NCBI GenBank assembly: GCA_001630475.1
Contig: KV419398.1
Location: 471,825 to 535,824, forward strand
Reading direction: 5' to 3'
Length of the DNA stretch: 64,000 bases
Source: Sistotremastrum niveocremeum HHB9708
Lineage: Eukaryota; Basidiomycota; Agaricomycetes; Sistotremastrales; Sistotremastraceae
Both the position numbers and the translations under genes were made by a program. This document shows, piece by piece, positions 1 to 11,330 of this stretch. The notes under the pieces were generated by a model, which worked only from the letters and a program-made list of their open reading frames with translations, made no database searches and was not told the origin of the DNA. Each line of letters opens with the position of its first letter. The stretch's first letter is position 1.

Positions 1-369
1 TGTCTTCAAAGCTCGGCAGTTGGATTCGTAGGGACGGAGGGGAGTACAATGAGTAATATTGCAAGGAGAAGGGTTATAGATTGGAGTGGTGGTGCAGGTA
101 CTATGGTCAGGTGGGGCAATCCCACTGCTGATAATCATTAGCATTGTACGGGTTGCTAGTGTCGCTTTGCTGATCGAAGTTCGATTATTTTTCAGTTTTG
201 TATCGACGGTCACTTTCATCGCAAGATTTGGGATTGAATTGTGTTGTACCATGGACAGTTCTCGCACAACCATTACTCGATACTGCTATCCTAGATATGA
301 CATAGGCACACCAACCCCAAAAATCACCACGTCCAAGCTCCTCCATATTGAGACAGGTCATCCAGAGAG
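1..369. other. intergenic edge, no supported gene
   Basis: Left edge of the window, downstream of the minus-strand F-box gene. No conserved domain, RNA gene or repeat is visible. A short open frame on the plus strand lacks coding character and overlaps the F-box 3' end. Confidence 0.5.
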
Positions 370-2169
370 CTACGAAGCTTCGGAATAACGCAACCTCTTA
401 CATATTCCTAATTGCGCACATTGTTCTCGATCTTCCACAATCTGAGAAATATTCTCTTTGAAGAATTTTACGGCTTCAGAGTGATCCTCGTGCTCACGAA
501 AACGGATATCTTTCGCATCTCTGAACATGAATGCGATCTCCGTGAGATTTGGGCAAAGAACGTGACGTTCAATGTCGAAATCAACGTATGACAGAAGATC
601 ATTGAAAAATCGACGACCAGGGGCGCCAATATCTGCCCCGGAAAGAACCTCAAGCTTCGGAGAAGCATGAAGAAAGGCGGAGATAAGATCATCCTCGAGA
701 AAATGTATGAATAAGAATTTGAGTTCCGGGAATGTGAGATCTTTGAGGTGATCCTCGATGAGCGTAGATAAAAGCCTGCCGGGCATGCGCTCGAAGGGTC
801 TCGCCGAGTTATCACTGAGGTTCAGCTCGAAGAGACTGGGCAACTCAAAAGAGTGAAGGAGTGCAAATATGAATCCGGGGTTAATGTTGTCTACGTTGCA
901 AGAGATTCTTCTCAATCGCTGCAATGAGCCTCGTTTGCGCCACTCAATCTGGTACGGCCGACCTTCGAATACCTCCGGATTGATTTCCCAGCGTACTGCA
1001 GAGAGTCCGAGCATTTCCAGTGCGGGTAACTCCTCGAACAGATCGAGAAAAAGGTCCGGTGTACCCTCTAATTGAATGACAGAGTCCAAACATAGATCGG
1101 TGAGTTTTGAGAATGAGAGCGGCCATGACTTCTTTTCTCCAAGAACGACTTGCATCCCGAAAAGCTCAAGTCGGCGGAGTTCTGTGAGACAAAAGACGGA
1201 GGATAAATCGACTGATCCTCCCGTCCAAGTCAAATGTATCTCCTCCAAGTCTTTGTAACTGGAAATCATTTCCTTTATGATTTGTTGATAGGGTTCATAC
1301 TGATAGAACTCCTGATCTAGTTTTATCAAAGAATGTGGGAGCGAACCGTATGGGAAGTTTCTGAGTGATAACCCGGCCGAAATGAGTTTCCTCAGACGTG
1401 GCATGTTGCCACTGAAAAGGATGAAATCGTGAGGGAAGGTGGCTGCCTCTGGTCGCTGCAATGCTTCCGAGTCCAGGTCCTCAGCTGGAATTCCGAGCAT
1501 AAGACCCTGTAGCAAGGGCGCTGACGACTCTGTCCAGAATGACAGCGCGCGTCGAACTAATTGTGGAGTCATCCAAAGTGCCAGAACCACACATCGAGAT
1601 AAATAAGGTTGGAGGAACCGACATCCAGGCTCTAGCCAAGCGGCATCATCCAATTCGTCAGGATCGGCGGCAAAGTCGATCGCGAGGGGTTGGTTCTTGG
1701 ACCGTGTTATGACCAAACCGGTGAATGACAGACTTGTGTCTGCATCGATGTGCAGCTCATTCCAATATCTGGGATCCTGTGTAAGGATTTCATTCCATTC
1801 CGCGCAGACCAAGCGAAGGTTGAGAAAAAGTTCGCTCGTGTATATAGGAGCTGTGTCTTCGTGGTCCGAATATTCTTCGATTTGGCCCTGCGTCGAATCA
1901 GAGCTTGAATCAGAGGAATTGGGTGACTCAGCAACTTCTGCGGAGTTGTCGCCCGGCTCGCCTGTGATAGAAGGAGACGATCTGTCTTCTGAAGCATCAT
2001 CCTCTGAGTCTTCCTCAGAGGAAAAATATTCTCGAAATTCGAACCAGTAGGGTTCGATTTCGGAGGCTGGGACGGAAGCCTGCCATTCACGGGGATCATT
2101 TCGAGAGGTAGGAAGCACGAGCCTCAAAACCTCCGATTTGATCTCCAAAGGAAGTGATTGGTATGGCAT
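370..2169 (-). CDS. F-box/LRR-like protein, 599 aa
   Basis: Single-exon gene. The N-terminus (MPYQSLPLEIKSEVL) is a typical F-box first helix, followed by an unusually acidic, Ser-rich insert at about residues 45-105. The second F-box part resumes at about 117 with LRLVCAEWNEILTQDPRYW. The remaining ~450 residues contain irregular Leu-rich repeats ending in a VLCPNLTEIAF strand and a LGICKRL tail motif. Proteins of this build are substrate receptors of SCF (Skp1-cullin-F-box) ubiquitin ligases; the target is unknown. The acidic insert between the two F-box halves is longer than in the other paralogues of the window and may be a disordered loop. The ATG at 2169 is the first one upstream of the F-box. 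It is divergent from the centrin gene. Confidence 0.8.
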   Translation of the reverse strand: MPYQSLPLEIKSEVLRLVLPTSRNDPREWQASVPASEIEPYWFEFREYFSSEEDSEDDASEDRSSPSITGEPGDNSAEVAESPNSSDSSSDSTQGQIEEYSDHEDTAPIYTSELFLNLRLVCAEWNEILTQDPRYWNELHIDADTSLSFTGLVITRSKNQPLAIDFAADPDELDDAAWLEPGCRFLQPYLSRCVVLALWMTPQLVRRALSFWTESSAPLLQGLMLGIPAEDLDSEALQRPEAATFPHDFILFSGNMPRLRKLISAGLSLRNFPYGSLPHSLIKLDQEFYQYEPYQQIIKEMISSYKDLEEIHLTWTGGSVDLSSVFCLTELRRLELFGMQVVLGEKKSWPLSFSKLTDLCLDSVIQLEGTPDLFLDLFEELPALEMLGLSAVRWEINPEVFEGRPYQIEWRKRGSLQRLRRISCNVDNINPGFIFALLHSFELPSLFELNLSDNSARPFERMPGRLLSTLIEDHLKDLTFPELKFLFIHFLEDDLISAFLHASPKLEVLSGADIGAPGRRFFNDLLSYVDFDIERHVLCPNLTEIAFMFRDAKDIRFREHEDHSEAVKFFKENISQIVEDREQCAQLGICKRLRYSEAS

Positions 2170-2552
2170 GCGTGCAATGTAAAAGGACGATGCGAATGAT
2201 CGGTATCAAGTCTTCGTGATGATAGTAGTGCGAAGGAGCAGGGACCTTACTAGGCTGGATTAACTGGTTGAACTGGTTCAGTCAGCTTTTCAGAAAATCG
2301 GTCTGAGGACAGAACAGAAAGGGGACGTATTCATGCACACGATCTGGCATAAGACGGCGTCTTATATTTATCTAGCAATATACGGTCATGCACATTCCTC
2401 GCCAAATACAGATACAAGACGGACTGTAGAACAAGACAAACAAGCCAAGCGTGAAAATAGAGTTGTGGGAACTTCGGCATCTTTGCCGGGAGTATAACAG
2501 AGCGCGCTGTCACAAAGCAAACAAGCATCAACAACGCGACATAACCCTCATC
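2170..2552. promoter_or_regulatory. divergent intergenic region (F-box / centrin)
   Basis: 383 bp between two divergent start codons, so it must hold both promoters. I see no clear TATA box or known operator. An in-frame ATG at 2451 precedes the preferred centrin start but would add a non-conserved extension. Confidence 0.4.
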
Positions 2553-3150
2553 ATGTACGCGACTTCCGTCCAAAGAGCCAGGCAACAAAGGTCATCAAAC
2601 CAGCCCGAACTCACAGAACAACAGAGACTGGACATCAAAGAGGCTTTCGAGCTCTTTGACACTGACAAGGATGGCTGCGTGGACTATCACGAGTTGAAAG
2701 TCGCGATGCGCGCTCTTGGCTTTGATCTCCCGAGAGCAGAAGTGCTCAGGATACTTCGGGATCATGACACCAGAGGACGTAACTTGATGGAATTCGACGA
2801 CTTTTCAAGGATCAGTATGTGTCGAAAATTTCTATTTGTTACCGTTATCTTGACGTGAGACAGTGACCGAGCGTATACTTGCTCGAGATCCTATGGAGGA
2901 CCTCCGCCGAGCCTTCCAACTCTTTGATGATGATCATACCGGCAAGATTTCTTTCCGCAACTTGAAGAGGGTATCACGGGATCTGGGCGAGCGGTTAGAC
3001 GACGAAGAATTGTATGGCTTCTCTCCAAACTGATCAGATCACGCGACTAATATATGCTATAGGCAAGCTATGATCGATGAGTTCGACCTGGATCAAGACG
3101 GAGAGATCAGCGAACAGGAATTCTTCGCTATTATGGAGGAGACGGCATAG
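2553..3150 (+). CDS. cdc31: centrin (Cdc31-type EF-hand protein)
   Basis: Three exons, 2553-2814, 2864-3011 and 3063-3150, join in frame to give 165 aa, the usual centrin length. A short basic N-tail precedes [21 protein letters not shown]-hand 1 (about residues 36-47) and EF-hand 4 ([12 protein letters not shown]) have canonical calcium ligands. EF-hands 2 and 3 are degenerate at the last ligand, as in several Cdc31 proteins. Centrin is a calcium-binding protein of the spindle pole body half-bridge; it also acts in nuclear mRNA export (TREX-2) and in DNA repair with Rad4/XPC. The C-terminus ends MEETA. The start at 2553 is chosen because it gives the family-length N-tail. Both introns are about 50 nt with standard GT..AG ends. 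Confidence 0.93.
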
Positions 3151-3470
3151 GTCATCTTCCTCTTTCATTATTATTGCTCATGCTATTTCACTGTCACATT
3201 TTGGGAACTGTATGGTTACATGTATTCTGGCACCTGTAGCATGTAATTGTATGAAACGCACGAACAATATTTGTACTTGCGATAAGCAAGGACAGGCAAA
3301 TGAACAAGGACATGTGCCAATGGGACCCTATCGATTGGACAGCATTGCGGATATCAGCAGTTAGCATTGCAAGACAGCTTAAGCTTGGAAAGGCATTAGA
3401 TCATTAAATAATCTATGAATCTAGGAGTTCGTAAATACAGATAGTAGTCTGAGTAGTCCGCCAGGCTACG
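3151..3470. other. convergent intergenic region
   Basis: 320 bp between the 3' ends of the centrin gene (+) and the sugar transporter gene (-). No gene, repeat or RNA is recognised; it presumably holds both polyadenylation regions. Confidence 0.5.
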
Positions 3471-6102
3471 CTATCGCCTAGGCGCTTTTATAGTCTTTGC
3501 CAGTCGCCATGCCAACGCAAAGGCGATCAAAGCACAGAAGCCACCAAACCTGTACGACGAGGTCTCATTAGTGAAGTCAAGACATATGTCAAAGCAACTC
3601 ACCGAAACATGAATGCGAGAGCATTGGGACTTCGATCTTCCTCGTCCTCCATCCCTTCTCGTGCAAGCAACATCAACGTGGACGTCGCTGTTGACGTCAC
3701 ATTTTGTAGAGGTAACGTGTCATTGATGGGAACGTGGCCTTGGGCGGGCGCTGGATGTGGTCCGTCAAGTACGCTTCGATGTGGTTCGAATAGCATGAAG
3801 ACAATTGATGAGATTCCGCTATTTTTCCCGTGATCAGTCTGAGCGAGTGAAGCATGCGAGAAGAACGAACGAGTTGATAAATTGAGGGATGACGATGAAG
3901 ACGTTGTGAATCCCCTGTGACAACTGTCAAGAGGCGATTAATATGCAGGCGCGTTGAACTCACAAGAATGACGCCAGATTTTGCTGCAATATCGTCGGGA
4001 TCATGGTCATTCTCATCCTGAGCTGATGCTTCCAGATCTCCATTATGAAACACAGGACTCCGAACATCGATCGAGACCATACTCTGTCTAGCAGCAGCAT
4101 TGCCCATGACAGAAGACCGTCTTGCAGAAGCCTCAGGCGGCACTTCACCATCGGGTCCTTCCATAGAATCCCCCTCTTCACTATCTTCAGATACTCGAGC
4201 GGCATGGTCGTTTTTCTTAAGATCTTCGCCGTCATTCTCATCATTGTCTTCATCTCCGCCGATCAAGAATCGGTTTTCGTCTTGCTGATCGAGGTTATCG
4301 AAAGATGGACGAGTCCGACGATCTGAGAGCGCGATCTCTGCGTCGAACGGCTCTCTTGAATGACCTGAACCGGATAAGTGGATCTGCTCTCCTAACTAGA
4401 TATTGATTAGCTTCCGATGATACGTTGCAGTGATGGATAGTCTCACTAGAGCAAAAGGGGCCCACATCGATACCGCCCACGACGCTCCGACCAACGTAAC
4501 AAGAAGAGTCAAACCAGGAACGCTTTCGATGAAACTAGTCGTGTGACGTCATTATAAATCGAGAAGATTTCCTTTGTGCAGGGCTCAACTCACAACGTTG
4601 ATATCATGCATGTAGCGAACAATAGCTGACTCAAAGCCCAAAGCATTGCAAGATCAATACAACCGCTGTTCATGGCTGTTATTATAGGCAGCTTCGGCTC
4701 AACAATGAGATACGACTGACAATCGCTTTTGCTTCCCCTTTTCGAGGACGATAAAGGGTAAGCCAATAGAAGCGATTAAACTGAAGATTGCCTGGAAGAA
4801 CATGGCTCTGTTTCCGAGTCGAGTCCCGTCGGCTATCTGAGCTCGAGTCGGCTCTGTGAATTGCTGGGTGTAGACTTCTCCGATATAAGTCGTAGTGTAG
4901 AAAAGCATCGGAAACCACCCGATCCAAGAGCTGAAGAGACATTATGAGTTAGTTTGAACGTTGCAACGAAGGATTGACTCACAAGAATTGAACTAAGCAC
5001 TACAGCACGGTCAGTATATCGGCTTGAAATACGGGTATGAAGGACATACGATTTGACGTATATTATAAGGAAGCATTCTGTATGTCTTCCATAGGTCTGT
5101 GAAGATACCCAGCGTACTCTGAAAGGCGTTTCGTTTGCCAACTCTCTGTCTGTGGAAACCCTGAGATGAGGCCGTAGCTCGAGTGATGCGGAGAAAGGGA
5201 CGAACTGGGGAAGAAGACGGCGCTCCTTGACAGAGGTGAAGACAGCGAGGTGTGTTCCAATGAAAATAAAGGTCCCGAGCACGGCGAGAACCTTGAGTTG
5301 AGTATCTCCCATGAAAGGAAATATTGTCGCGAGGGGGATGAAACCCCTGGCATGGGCCGTGAGCTTGAGACTAGGTTATATAGAAGGAGGAAAGAGCTCA
5401 CAGAAAGAATCCGAACACACTTCCAGTTCCTCCCATGATGCCTGCCCATGCATTCCCTGCTGGCTGTTCACTAACGTCCAGTACATCCACCAATAGCGCT
5501 CGGTCAGCCGCCATGACCGCATTGATGGCAAAGTCGATCATGAATACGGAGAGGGCCGCAAGGAAGAGTGTTAATGTATGGTTCTGAAGACATTTGAATA
5601 TCAGAATAGTGGAAACGCGAGTGAAACATGGCTCACAGCGGAGGTTCCGTCGGTCGTCACTATCCCAGAAAACCGTTTGGTAAATCCAAGCATGAGAACA
5701 CCGAGTACAACGATGAACCCTCCTCCGAGTATATAAGGCCGTCTTCTTCCCATTCTTGAGGTACATTTGTCGGCCAACACTCCAATAAGAGGCTGCACGA
5801 GCAAGCCGGAAATTGGTCCCGCTAAGAAGACCGTTGCGACCACCGATCTCTTCATGCCAAGGTTCAATAGATATGGGGATGCTACGAGCTCGACATGATC
5901 AGCTCATTGAACAACTCTTCATGACAAGTTTGAGCTCACCATAACCAAATTCCGTGGACCACACGACCGACGGGCCCATCATCCCGACGGTCAGCAGTGG
6001 CATCCGCGCCCACCGAGGTCCTTTGACCTTCGCAACACCTTCGAACCGTTGATGAGTATCATGAGATTGGTCTGGAATTGGCAGAAATGAAGAGCCAGTC
6101 AT
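3471..6102 (-). CDS. sut1: sucrose/alpha-glucoside H+ symporter (GPH/MFS)
   Basis: Multi-exon gene, about ten exons. Exon 1 (6102-5940) ends EFGY and joins ASPYLLNLGM. Downstream segments include AGPISGLLVQPLIGVLADK and the MGRRRPYILGGG loop (RxGRRRP is the hallmark of plant and fungal SUT carriers). These are followed by NAVMAADRALLVDVL, the TQLKVLAVLG and SVKERRLL segments, WIGWFPMLFYTTTYIGE, VEPKLP, and PGLTLLVTLVGASWAVSMWAPF. A long acidic, hydrophilic stretch (about 4270-3960) precedes IHNVFIVIPQFI and the last helices, ending FGGFCALIAFALAWRLAK. About 12 membrane helices are expected, in the plasma membrane. The family couples sucrose or maltose uptake to protons. The splice junction around 5115-5220 could not be settled by eye. 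The stop is the TAG at 3473-3471. Confidence 0.85.
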
Positions 6103-6935
6103 GTCATTACAGCAGCCTGGAAGGCGTGTTTGGTTCTGTAGGCGCAGGCTTCGCCAGTGATTCTAACGTGCAATTTGATGCGAGCGTTCGACATTCGTTC
6201 TGGATCCAGGACTGATGGGCTGATGTGTTTCCATGCTCACTGTCGTCTCATGGAAAAATTTACAGTCGACGGCATATATCTCCGTTTTCCTGCAAGGTCT
6301 GCATTTCAGGTCACTTTCCAAAAGAGCATCCGTTGCTTGGCATATGCATTTTGGCCCCGTCTTTAGAAATTTTCCTTTCATGCACGTGTAAATCATCCCC
6401 GGATTTTATTCCATGATACAAGCCTACTATACGTATACGTGCAGGAAAGCTTTACTGCGTGCCACACAGGGTAGAATGACTTGGTATTTTTGTCTTAGGT
6501 TAGGGCCTTTTATTTAGGCGCCTGACCGGGTCACCACCGACCATCAACGACGTTTCATGCCTATAATCTTATACGCTAGCTGCGATCTTTCAATGGACTA
6601 AGTTATTCCTTAATATTTTCCAGTGGCACGCATTCAGATAGTGCCACCTCAAAAGCGATTGCCTACAGCTTATAAGGCTCCAAATCGCGAGTCGTGAACC
6701 CCTCTATACCGACCCAAAACTTTTCAAGAATCAGACCTTGATCAGAAGTCAGTGCAGTCTACATCATATACCGACAGTACGTTCGTGGCTTTCATGTACT
6801 ATTCTCCTACGTTCGTAGTTCTAATCAGCCTTCCAGAACAGTGCCACAGACTTTCCAGTCGTGCTAGGCTTATCCACTGGTCCCCGAACATCCTAAAGTG
6901 GTCTTCACTGCCATATATATATACACCTCTCGACT
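6103..6935. promoter_or_regulatory. divergent intergenic region with TATA-like run
   Basis: 833 bp upstream of both the transporter (-) and the F-box gene (+). A run of alternating TA at 6912-6922 lies only about 14-24 bp before the F-box ATG, closer than a normal TATA box, so it may sit in the leader. Nothing else is recognised. Confidence 0.35.
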
Positions 6936-8545
6936 ATGGGCATCAACATCATCCCACTCTCCGTGCTCTCAGATATTCTATTGGAGGTCGTATCAGACGA
7001 ACAAGATGGGTGGCCTGACGACAACCCACCAACGGCCAATTACCGTCGTGAGGATTTCCATGCAATGCGCCTAGTGTGTTCGACATGGAACGCGATCATT
7101 GTCAGAGACGCACGCCAATGGGATATCATCTCCATCATAGAACCTGCACAATCAGATCTTACCGCCATCGCTTTGGAACGCGCTCGCGCTCGACCGATAA
7201 CGATAGTCATTGGAAATGACGAGAAGCCTCTTCCGAGGCGTAAATGGATCAGAGAAGCTTGTCGCTCTATGAAGGCCTACATACACAGATGCGTTCGATT
7301 ATGTCTATTCGTCGCTACCGTTGACGTCGAATACGCTCTTGAGCAATGGAGTGCCACCCCTGCGCCGCTCCTCAAGGACCTTCTGCTTGGCGTGCCCCGG
7401 ATTAGCCATCTACCACAAGAAAATGAAGATGAAACCCCAATCGACCTCTCGGCGCTCCCCGTCTTACTCAAGCGACAACTCCCCTCCCTCACCCATATCA
7501 ATGTCTTCAGAGTCACATTTGACTGGAACGATGCTGACATTCCTTTCGAGAATCTCGAGTCACTGACACTGGGGGCGCGTCATGACCATACCATACCAGC
7601 TCTCGACGAATTTATGGAAGATGCACTTCCTTGAAGCGCTTCGCTATAGCGGCAAGAAAGGGCTCCGTTCTTCTTTCCTCAGCGCTTTGCTCTCCCAATC
7701 TTGAAGTCGCCAAGCTTTTGGAGCCCACAATTCGTATTACTTCAGACATCCATAAACTCGCCAGTTTCCCCTCGAAGCTGACCTCTCTGGTTCTCTGTGG
7801 AAAATTCGCATTTGCCGGTGGCGTCGAGTTGCTGCTCGATTTTCTCGAAACGCAAAACTCCTTGCGGAGGTTTTTCTTCGAGGCTATGGAGTGGAGTGGA
7901 CTACCCCTATTCGATACCCTGACTGCACCTCGACGAAGAGAGGGGCTGGGAGCTGTCATAGAAATGCAATTCGACGTGGATCCTGGATTTCCTGAATTTC
8001 CGTTCTTGGTCCTTACATCTTTCTCCTTCCCGAGTTTGGCACTTCTTTGGATCGCAAAGGACGAATATCTCGAGTTGTCGTATTGGAGCTGGGAAGAAGG
8101 ATACTTCAATATCGCAGAAGGCCTCTTACCCAGTATCAGAAGGGCAACTTTCCCAGCTTTAAAACGCCTCCTTGTCGATGTCCTAGATCCAGAAATATTG
8201 GTGGAACTGCTCAGAGCCTGTCCTGTTTTGGAGACTCTTGAGGCAAGCGATAGGACGCCGAGCGAAGACAACGAACTTTTTTGGCAGCTCGGATGGGAGA
8301 AAAGTGGGCGTGCCGGCTTTATATGCCCCGATTTGGCCAACATTCTACTTGAACATCGCCCTGTTGATGAGGACCATCGTTGGTCCGACTGGTACGACCG
8401 TGACAGGCGCTATGATGTACGGATGGCGTGTCTGCGCAAAAAGAGGAAATACTGGGCACGTCGTGGGCTTTGCAAGAGGCTCGAGAAATTTATGGGAAGC
8501 AAATCGATCAGGGAGTCGAAGCGCCGCATAGAAATCATAGAATGA
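6936..8545 (+). pseudogene. F-box/LRR-like gene with one frameshift
   Basis: The first frame (6936-7634) carries the F-box (IIPLSVLSDILLEVVS) and the MRLVCSTWNAIIVRDARQW helix, then Leu-rich repeats, and ends FMEDALP plus a stop. The second frame resumes at about 7631 with LKRFAIAARKG and runs to 8545 with the family C-terminus (FICPDLANILL, RRGLCKRLEKF). Alignment with the neighbouring paralogue at 11893-13497 is continuous across the junction, so one base appears lost or gained near 7625-7632. No plausible GT..AG intron bridges it. It could be a real disablement, an assembly error or, less likely, programmed frameshifting. No other disruption is seen. A Harbinger transposon sits 5 bp after its stop codon. 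Confidence 0.75.
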
Positions 8546-8547
8546 AC

Positions 8548-8550
8548 ATT
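8548..8550. repeat. target-site duplication, left (ATT)
   Basis: ATT directly precedes the left inverted repeat and is repeated at 11331-11333 directly after the right one. A 3-bp duplication is the PIF/Harbinger norm, although TTA or TAA is the commonest sequence. Confidence 0.65.
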
Positions 8551-8582
8551 AGAGAGGTTGCGCATTGGAGCTAGTTCTAAAT
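8551..8582 (+). repeat. Harbinger left terminal inverted repeat
   Basis: 32 bp, perfect reverse complement of 11299-11330. It contains GGTTGCGCA, repeated again further in (about 8607-8615), a likely transposase or Myb-protein binding unit. Confidence 0.92.
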
Positions 8583-8680
8583 TGCGATTGCGCTAGCAGA
8601 AATTTGGTTGCGCACGCATACGTCACTGGGCTCCATAATTAGCTCCATTTCCAAACTCCGCCTGTATCTGCTTCATCCCT

Positions 8681-9882
8681 ATGCCTTACAACACTCGAAA
8701 TCAAAAGAAAGCGGAAAATGCGAACACTTTAAACCCTCCTGAACGCGCTGAAAGCCCTCACAGTAACCATGAGCCCTCCCCTCCTGCCCCCGAAACATCA
8801 GAACTCGAAACCGGACGCGTTTCACCGTCTCAAACCGACCGTGACTCAGAGCCTCTGAGCAGCTGGTCCCCCTCTCCTGGACGAACTCCCAGCCCGGAAC
8901 CTCAAGACATGAACAGTGCGCAGTCGGCAAGGAGCCAGAACTGGCAGCCGTGGCAAGATCGCGCTCTGGTGGACAGGGTCTATGCCCTTGAGACCCATCT
9001 TGCCCCACATGGTCACACAGCCCAGGCGTGGGCAACGCTCGCTGATTCGCTGAAGGATGTCACGAAGGGAAAGCTTGACAAGAATGGCAAGGCATGTCAG
9101 GAGCGGTTCAAGAAGGTTCTAGCAGCGCACCGTGTGAGTTCAAGTTGCTATGTTGTTCCTGAGAAGCTTTCGCGTCTAACAGCCCGATAGCAAGAGAAAA
9201 CGCGTTCTTTGCAGAAGACCGGTACAAATGAGGAAGTCACAAGTCATGGCGAGGTTCGTTTCTTATTTGTCTGCTTGCACTGCGCCGCTAACCTTGATCT
9301 AGAAACTAAACGAGATCGTCGAGCTTCTCGACGATCACAAGCTGCGTGATAAACAACGAACTGAGAAAGCCCGCAACAAAGTGAATGAGGAGAAGAAGGC
9401 TGGCGAAGAAATGCGGCGTAGTTCAATGAGAGGCATGGTCGTTCGGGATACGCTCACCGCTGATCTAGGAGAGCTGGAGGGAGCGACGGGTCGCGAGAAG
9501 TCAGGACAGCGCAAGTCGACAAAAAGGTATGTGCATTGTGCATGCCCTTTGTTGAATCCATTGCTTACGGAAATTCAGGAAAATCCTGGGCGACTCCTCG
9601 TACATCAACATATCGGACGACGAAGGGGCTCAACCTGCTAGGAAGCCATCCAAAAGGATGAAAGGTAGTGTGAGCGATCTCCTCGAAATGCGACGTCAGG
9701 AAGAAGATTCTGCTCTTCAAGATGCACGTGCCCATGCGGATCGTCAGCACAAGGAGCAAATTGGTGCCCTGACAGCGTTGACCGAATCCGTGAAGAATTT
9801 GGGTGAGAAAATTGTGGATCAGAAAGCAGGACAGAATGATCAAGTCATCGAGCTCATGCGGATGGTTTTGAAGAAAGAATAG
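8681..9882 (+). CDS. Harbinger Myb/SANT-like DNA-binding protein
   Basis: Four exons, 8681-9133, 9191-9253, 9303-9526 and 9579-9882, give a 347-aa product. Residues 1-85 are a Ser/Pro-rich low-complexity tail. About residues 86-150 form a Myb/SANT-like domain (WQPWQDRALVDRVYAL, AWATLADSLKDV, CQERFKKVL). The rest is charged and helical, with a probable coiled coil near the end (KIVDQKAGQNDQVIELMRM). In PIF/Harbinger elements the Myb-like protein helps bring the transposase to the nucleus and to the element ends. All introns are 49-57 nt with GT..AG ends and leave the frame intact. The gene lies within the transposon and converges on the transposase gene. Confidence 0.85.
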
Positions 9883-9941
9883 TGCACTTGGATGGATGAA
9901 GCATGTATATTTTATCTTGTATTTCATTTCTTGTCTATAAT

Positions 9942-11145
9942 CTACTCGTCATCGTCAACAGTATCCTCCGGAACATAATGCTCTCCCCAGACAACCATTG
10001 TCACAACATCCATCTCCTCCTCAATCTTCTCCGGCCTATGTGAATGGAAATACTCCTCCAGTGAAGGTGGATCACACATGAAATACTGGGGAACCTGAGG
10101 ACGGTGTAAAATTGTGTGAACATTACTGAACAGCAATGCACAGAGATAATACAGGCCGACGGGCTGCAGGAGAAGCTTGAGATTGCGATGGAAATCCAAA
10201 AATGCCCACTGGCGGGTGGCATCGCCAAAGACCCACTCGACTGCCTCTCGCACCCTGGACATCTCGTAATTCCATTTCCTCTCGTGAGGGTCCTGGGTAT
10301 CCTTGAATGGACACAGCAAGTGACGACCAATATAATAACCACTGTCGCCAAAGATGGCCAATGGCTCGTGATCAGGGCCCCAAGAGTACTTGTCCAAGAC
10401 TTTTGACAAGCCGCTATGCAGCAATAAAGTCTCGTCGTGGCGACGACCCTCGACCGGTCCAAACACATGCACATGGATACCATCCGGAGTGATGAGACTG
10501 TGGAATTTGATAGCATGGATCCTTTTCCAGCCGTTGTAAACGATTCTCTGGTTCTTCACCGGCCGAGCAGTCCTGCGAAGCGTTCCGTCGATGAAACCCC
10601 ACACGTTATCCGTCGGTGCGCCTTTTGCTTGAATGATCGCAGCAAACTCCTTCAATTTTGAGGGCGTGAGTCGATGAGCATCGAAGTACAGTAGATGTTT
10701 CCATTTGTCGTATATGAGATTGGCTAGTGTGGCAGTGATGCGGCTGTATCGTGTCTTCTCCCATCCAAACAGTAGCTCAACATCGACTCCTCGTGCTGGA
10801 TATGCCAGCTTTCGCAGTAGCATGCATAGGGCAGTGAAGGACTCCTCCGTGACTCGATTGTCGCAGCGAATGATATCAGGAAGTTGGAGGGCTCGGACAA
10901 TGCGTTCGATGTCGGTCCGCGTGAAACTGACATCACATTCAGCGGACAGCTTGGCTTCTCATGCTTGTAGAAACGCACCGAAATTGCGACAGGAATTGAG
11001 AATCCGTCATTCTACTCAGATCCATCCTTCGCTGCCTTCCCTCCGCTCTTTCTTGCTGCTCTGCCTCCTTATCAAGCCAAAGATCCAATAAATCGTCGAG
11101 CATGTTCATTGTGGTCTGTTGAGTGATGAAAATTTGCTCTTCCAT
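9942..11145 (-). CDS. Harbinger transposase (DDE_Tnp_4 type)
   Basis: Two exons, 11145-10979 and 10926-9942, give 383 aa. The first ~60 residues are polar. An HTH-like region follows (FTRTDIERIVRALQLPDII, ESFTALCMLLRKLAYP, TRYSRITATLANLIYDKW). The DDE core has Asp at about 169 in GFIDGT, Asp at about 250 in FGDSGYY and Glu at about 286 in AVEWVFG, matching the Harbinger/DDE_Tnp_4 pattern. The enzyme would cut at the inverted repeats and insert at 3-bp targets with the Myb-like helper. The frame is uninterrupted after removing one 52-nt intron, so the protein may be functional. The C-terminus is acidic (EDTVDDDE). Confidence 0.9.
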
Positions 11146-11298
11146 TGTTTTGGTGACAACGACAAAGGGTTACGATAGATTTAAGATGTTATCAGAGGTT
11201 TATAGTACAAGGACGAGTCGGAATAAGTGAGACGAGCTTTGGAGCCAGACCGAATAGAGCCGAAACGCGCAATCTGAGTTTGAAAGTGCGCAACCTCG

Positions 11299-11330
11299 AT
11301 TTAGAACTAGCTCCAATGCGCAACCTCTCT
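11299..11330 (-). repeat. Harbinger right terminal inverted repeat
   Basis: 32 bp, perfect reverse complement of the left repeat, followed by ATT at 11331-11333. Further GGTTGCGCA-type units lie just inside, in the same inward orientation. Confidence 0.92.

Larger units (their letters stand above)
8551..11330. mobile_element. PIF/Harbinger DNA transposon, apparently complete
   Basis: A 2780-bp element bounded by 32-bp inverted repeats (8551-8582 and 11299-11330) that match perfectly; the outer 20 bases are AGAGAGGTTGCGCATTGGAG. A 3-bp direct repeat, ATT, flanks it. It encodes the standard Harbinger pair: a Myb/SANT-like DNA-binding protein (+) and a DDE transposase (-), converging with 59 bp between stop codons. 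Both genes can be spliced to uninterrupted frames and the transposase keeps its D, D and E positions. Identical termini and open genes suggest a recent insertion and possible autonomy. It lies between two tandem F-box paralogues. Confidence 0.9.

Noticed and set aside
388-420. Similarity of F-box tail DNA (GCAACCTCTTA, ATTGCGCA) to the Harbinger end
   Set aside because: Very short, lies within coding sequence of the conserved tail, no target duplication; coincidence.
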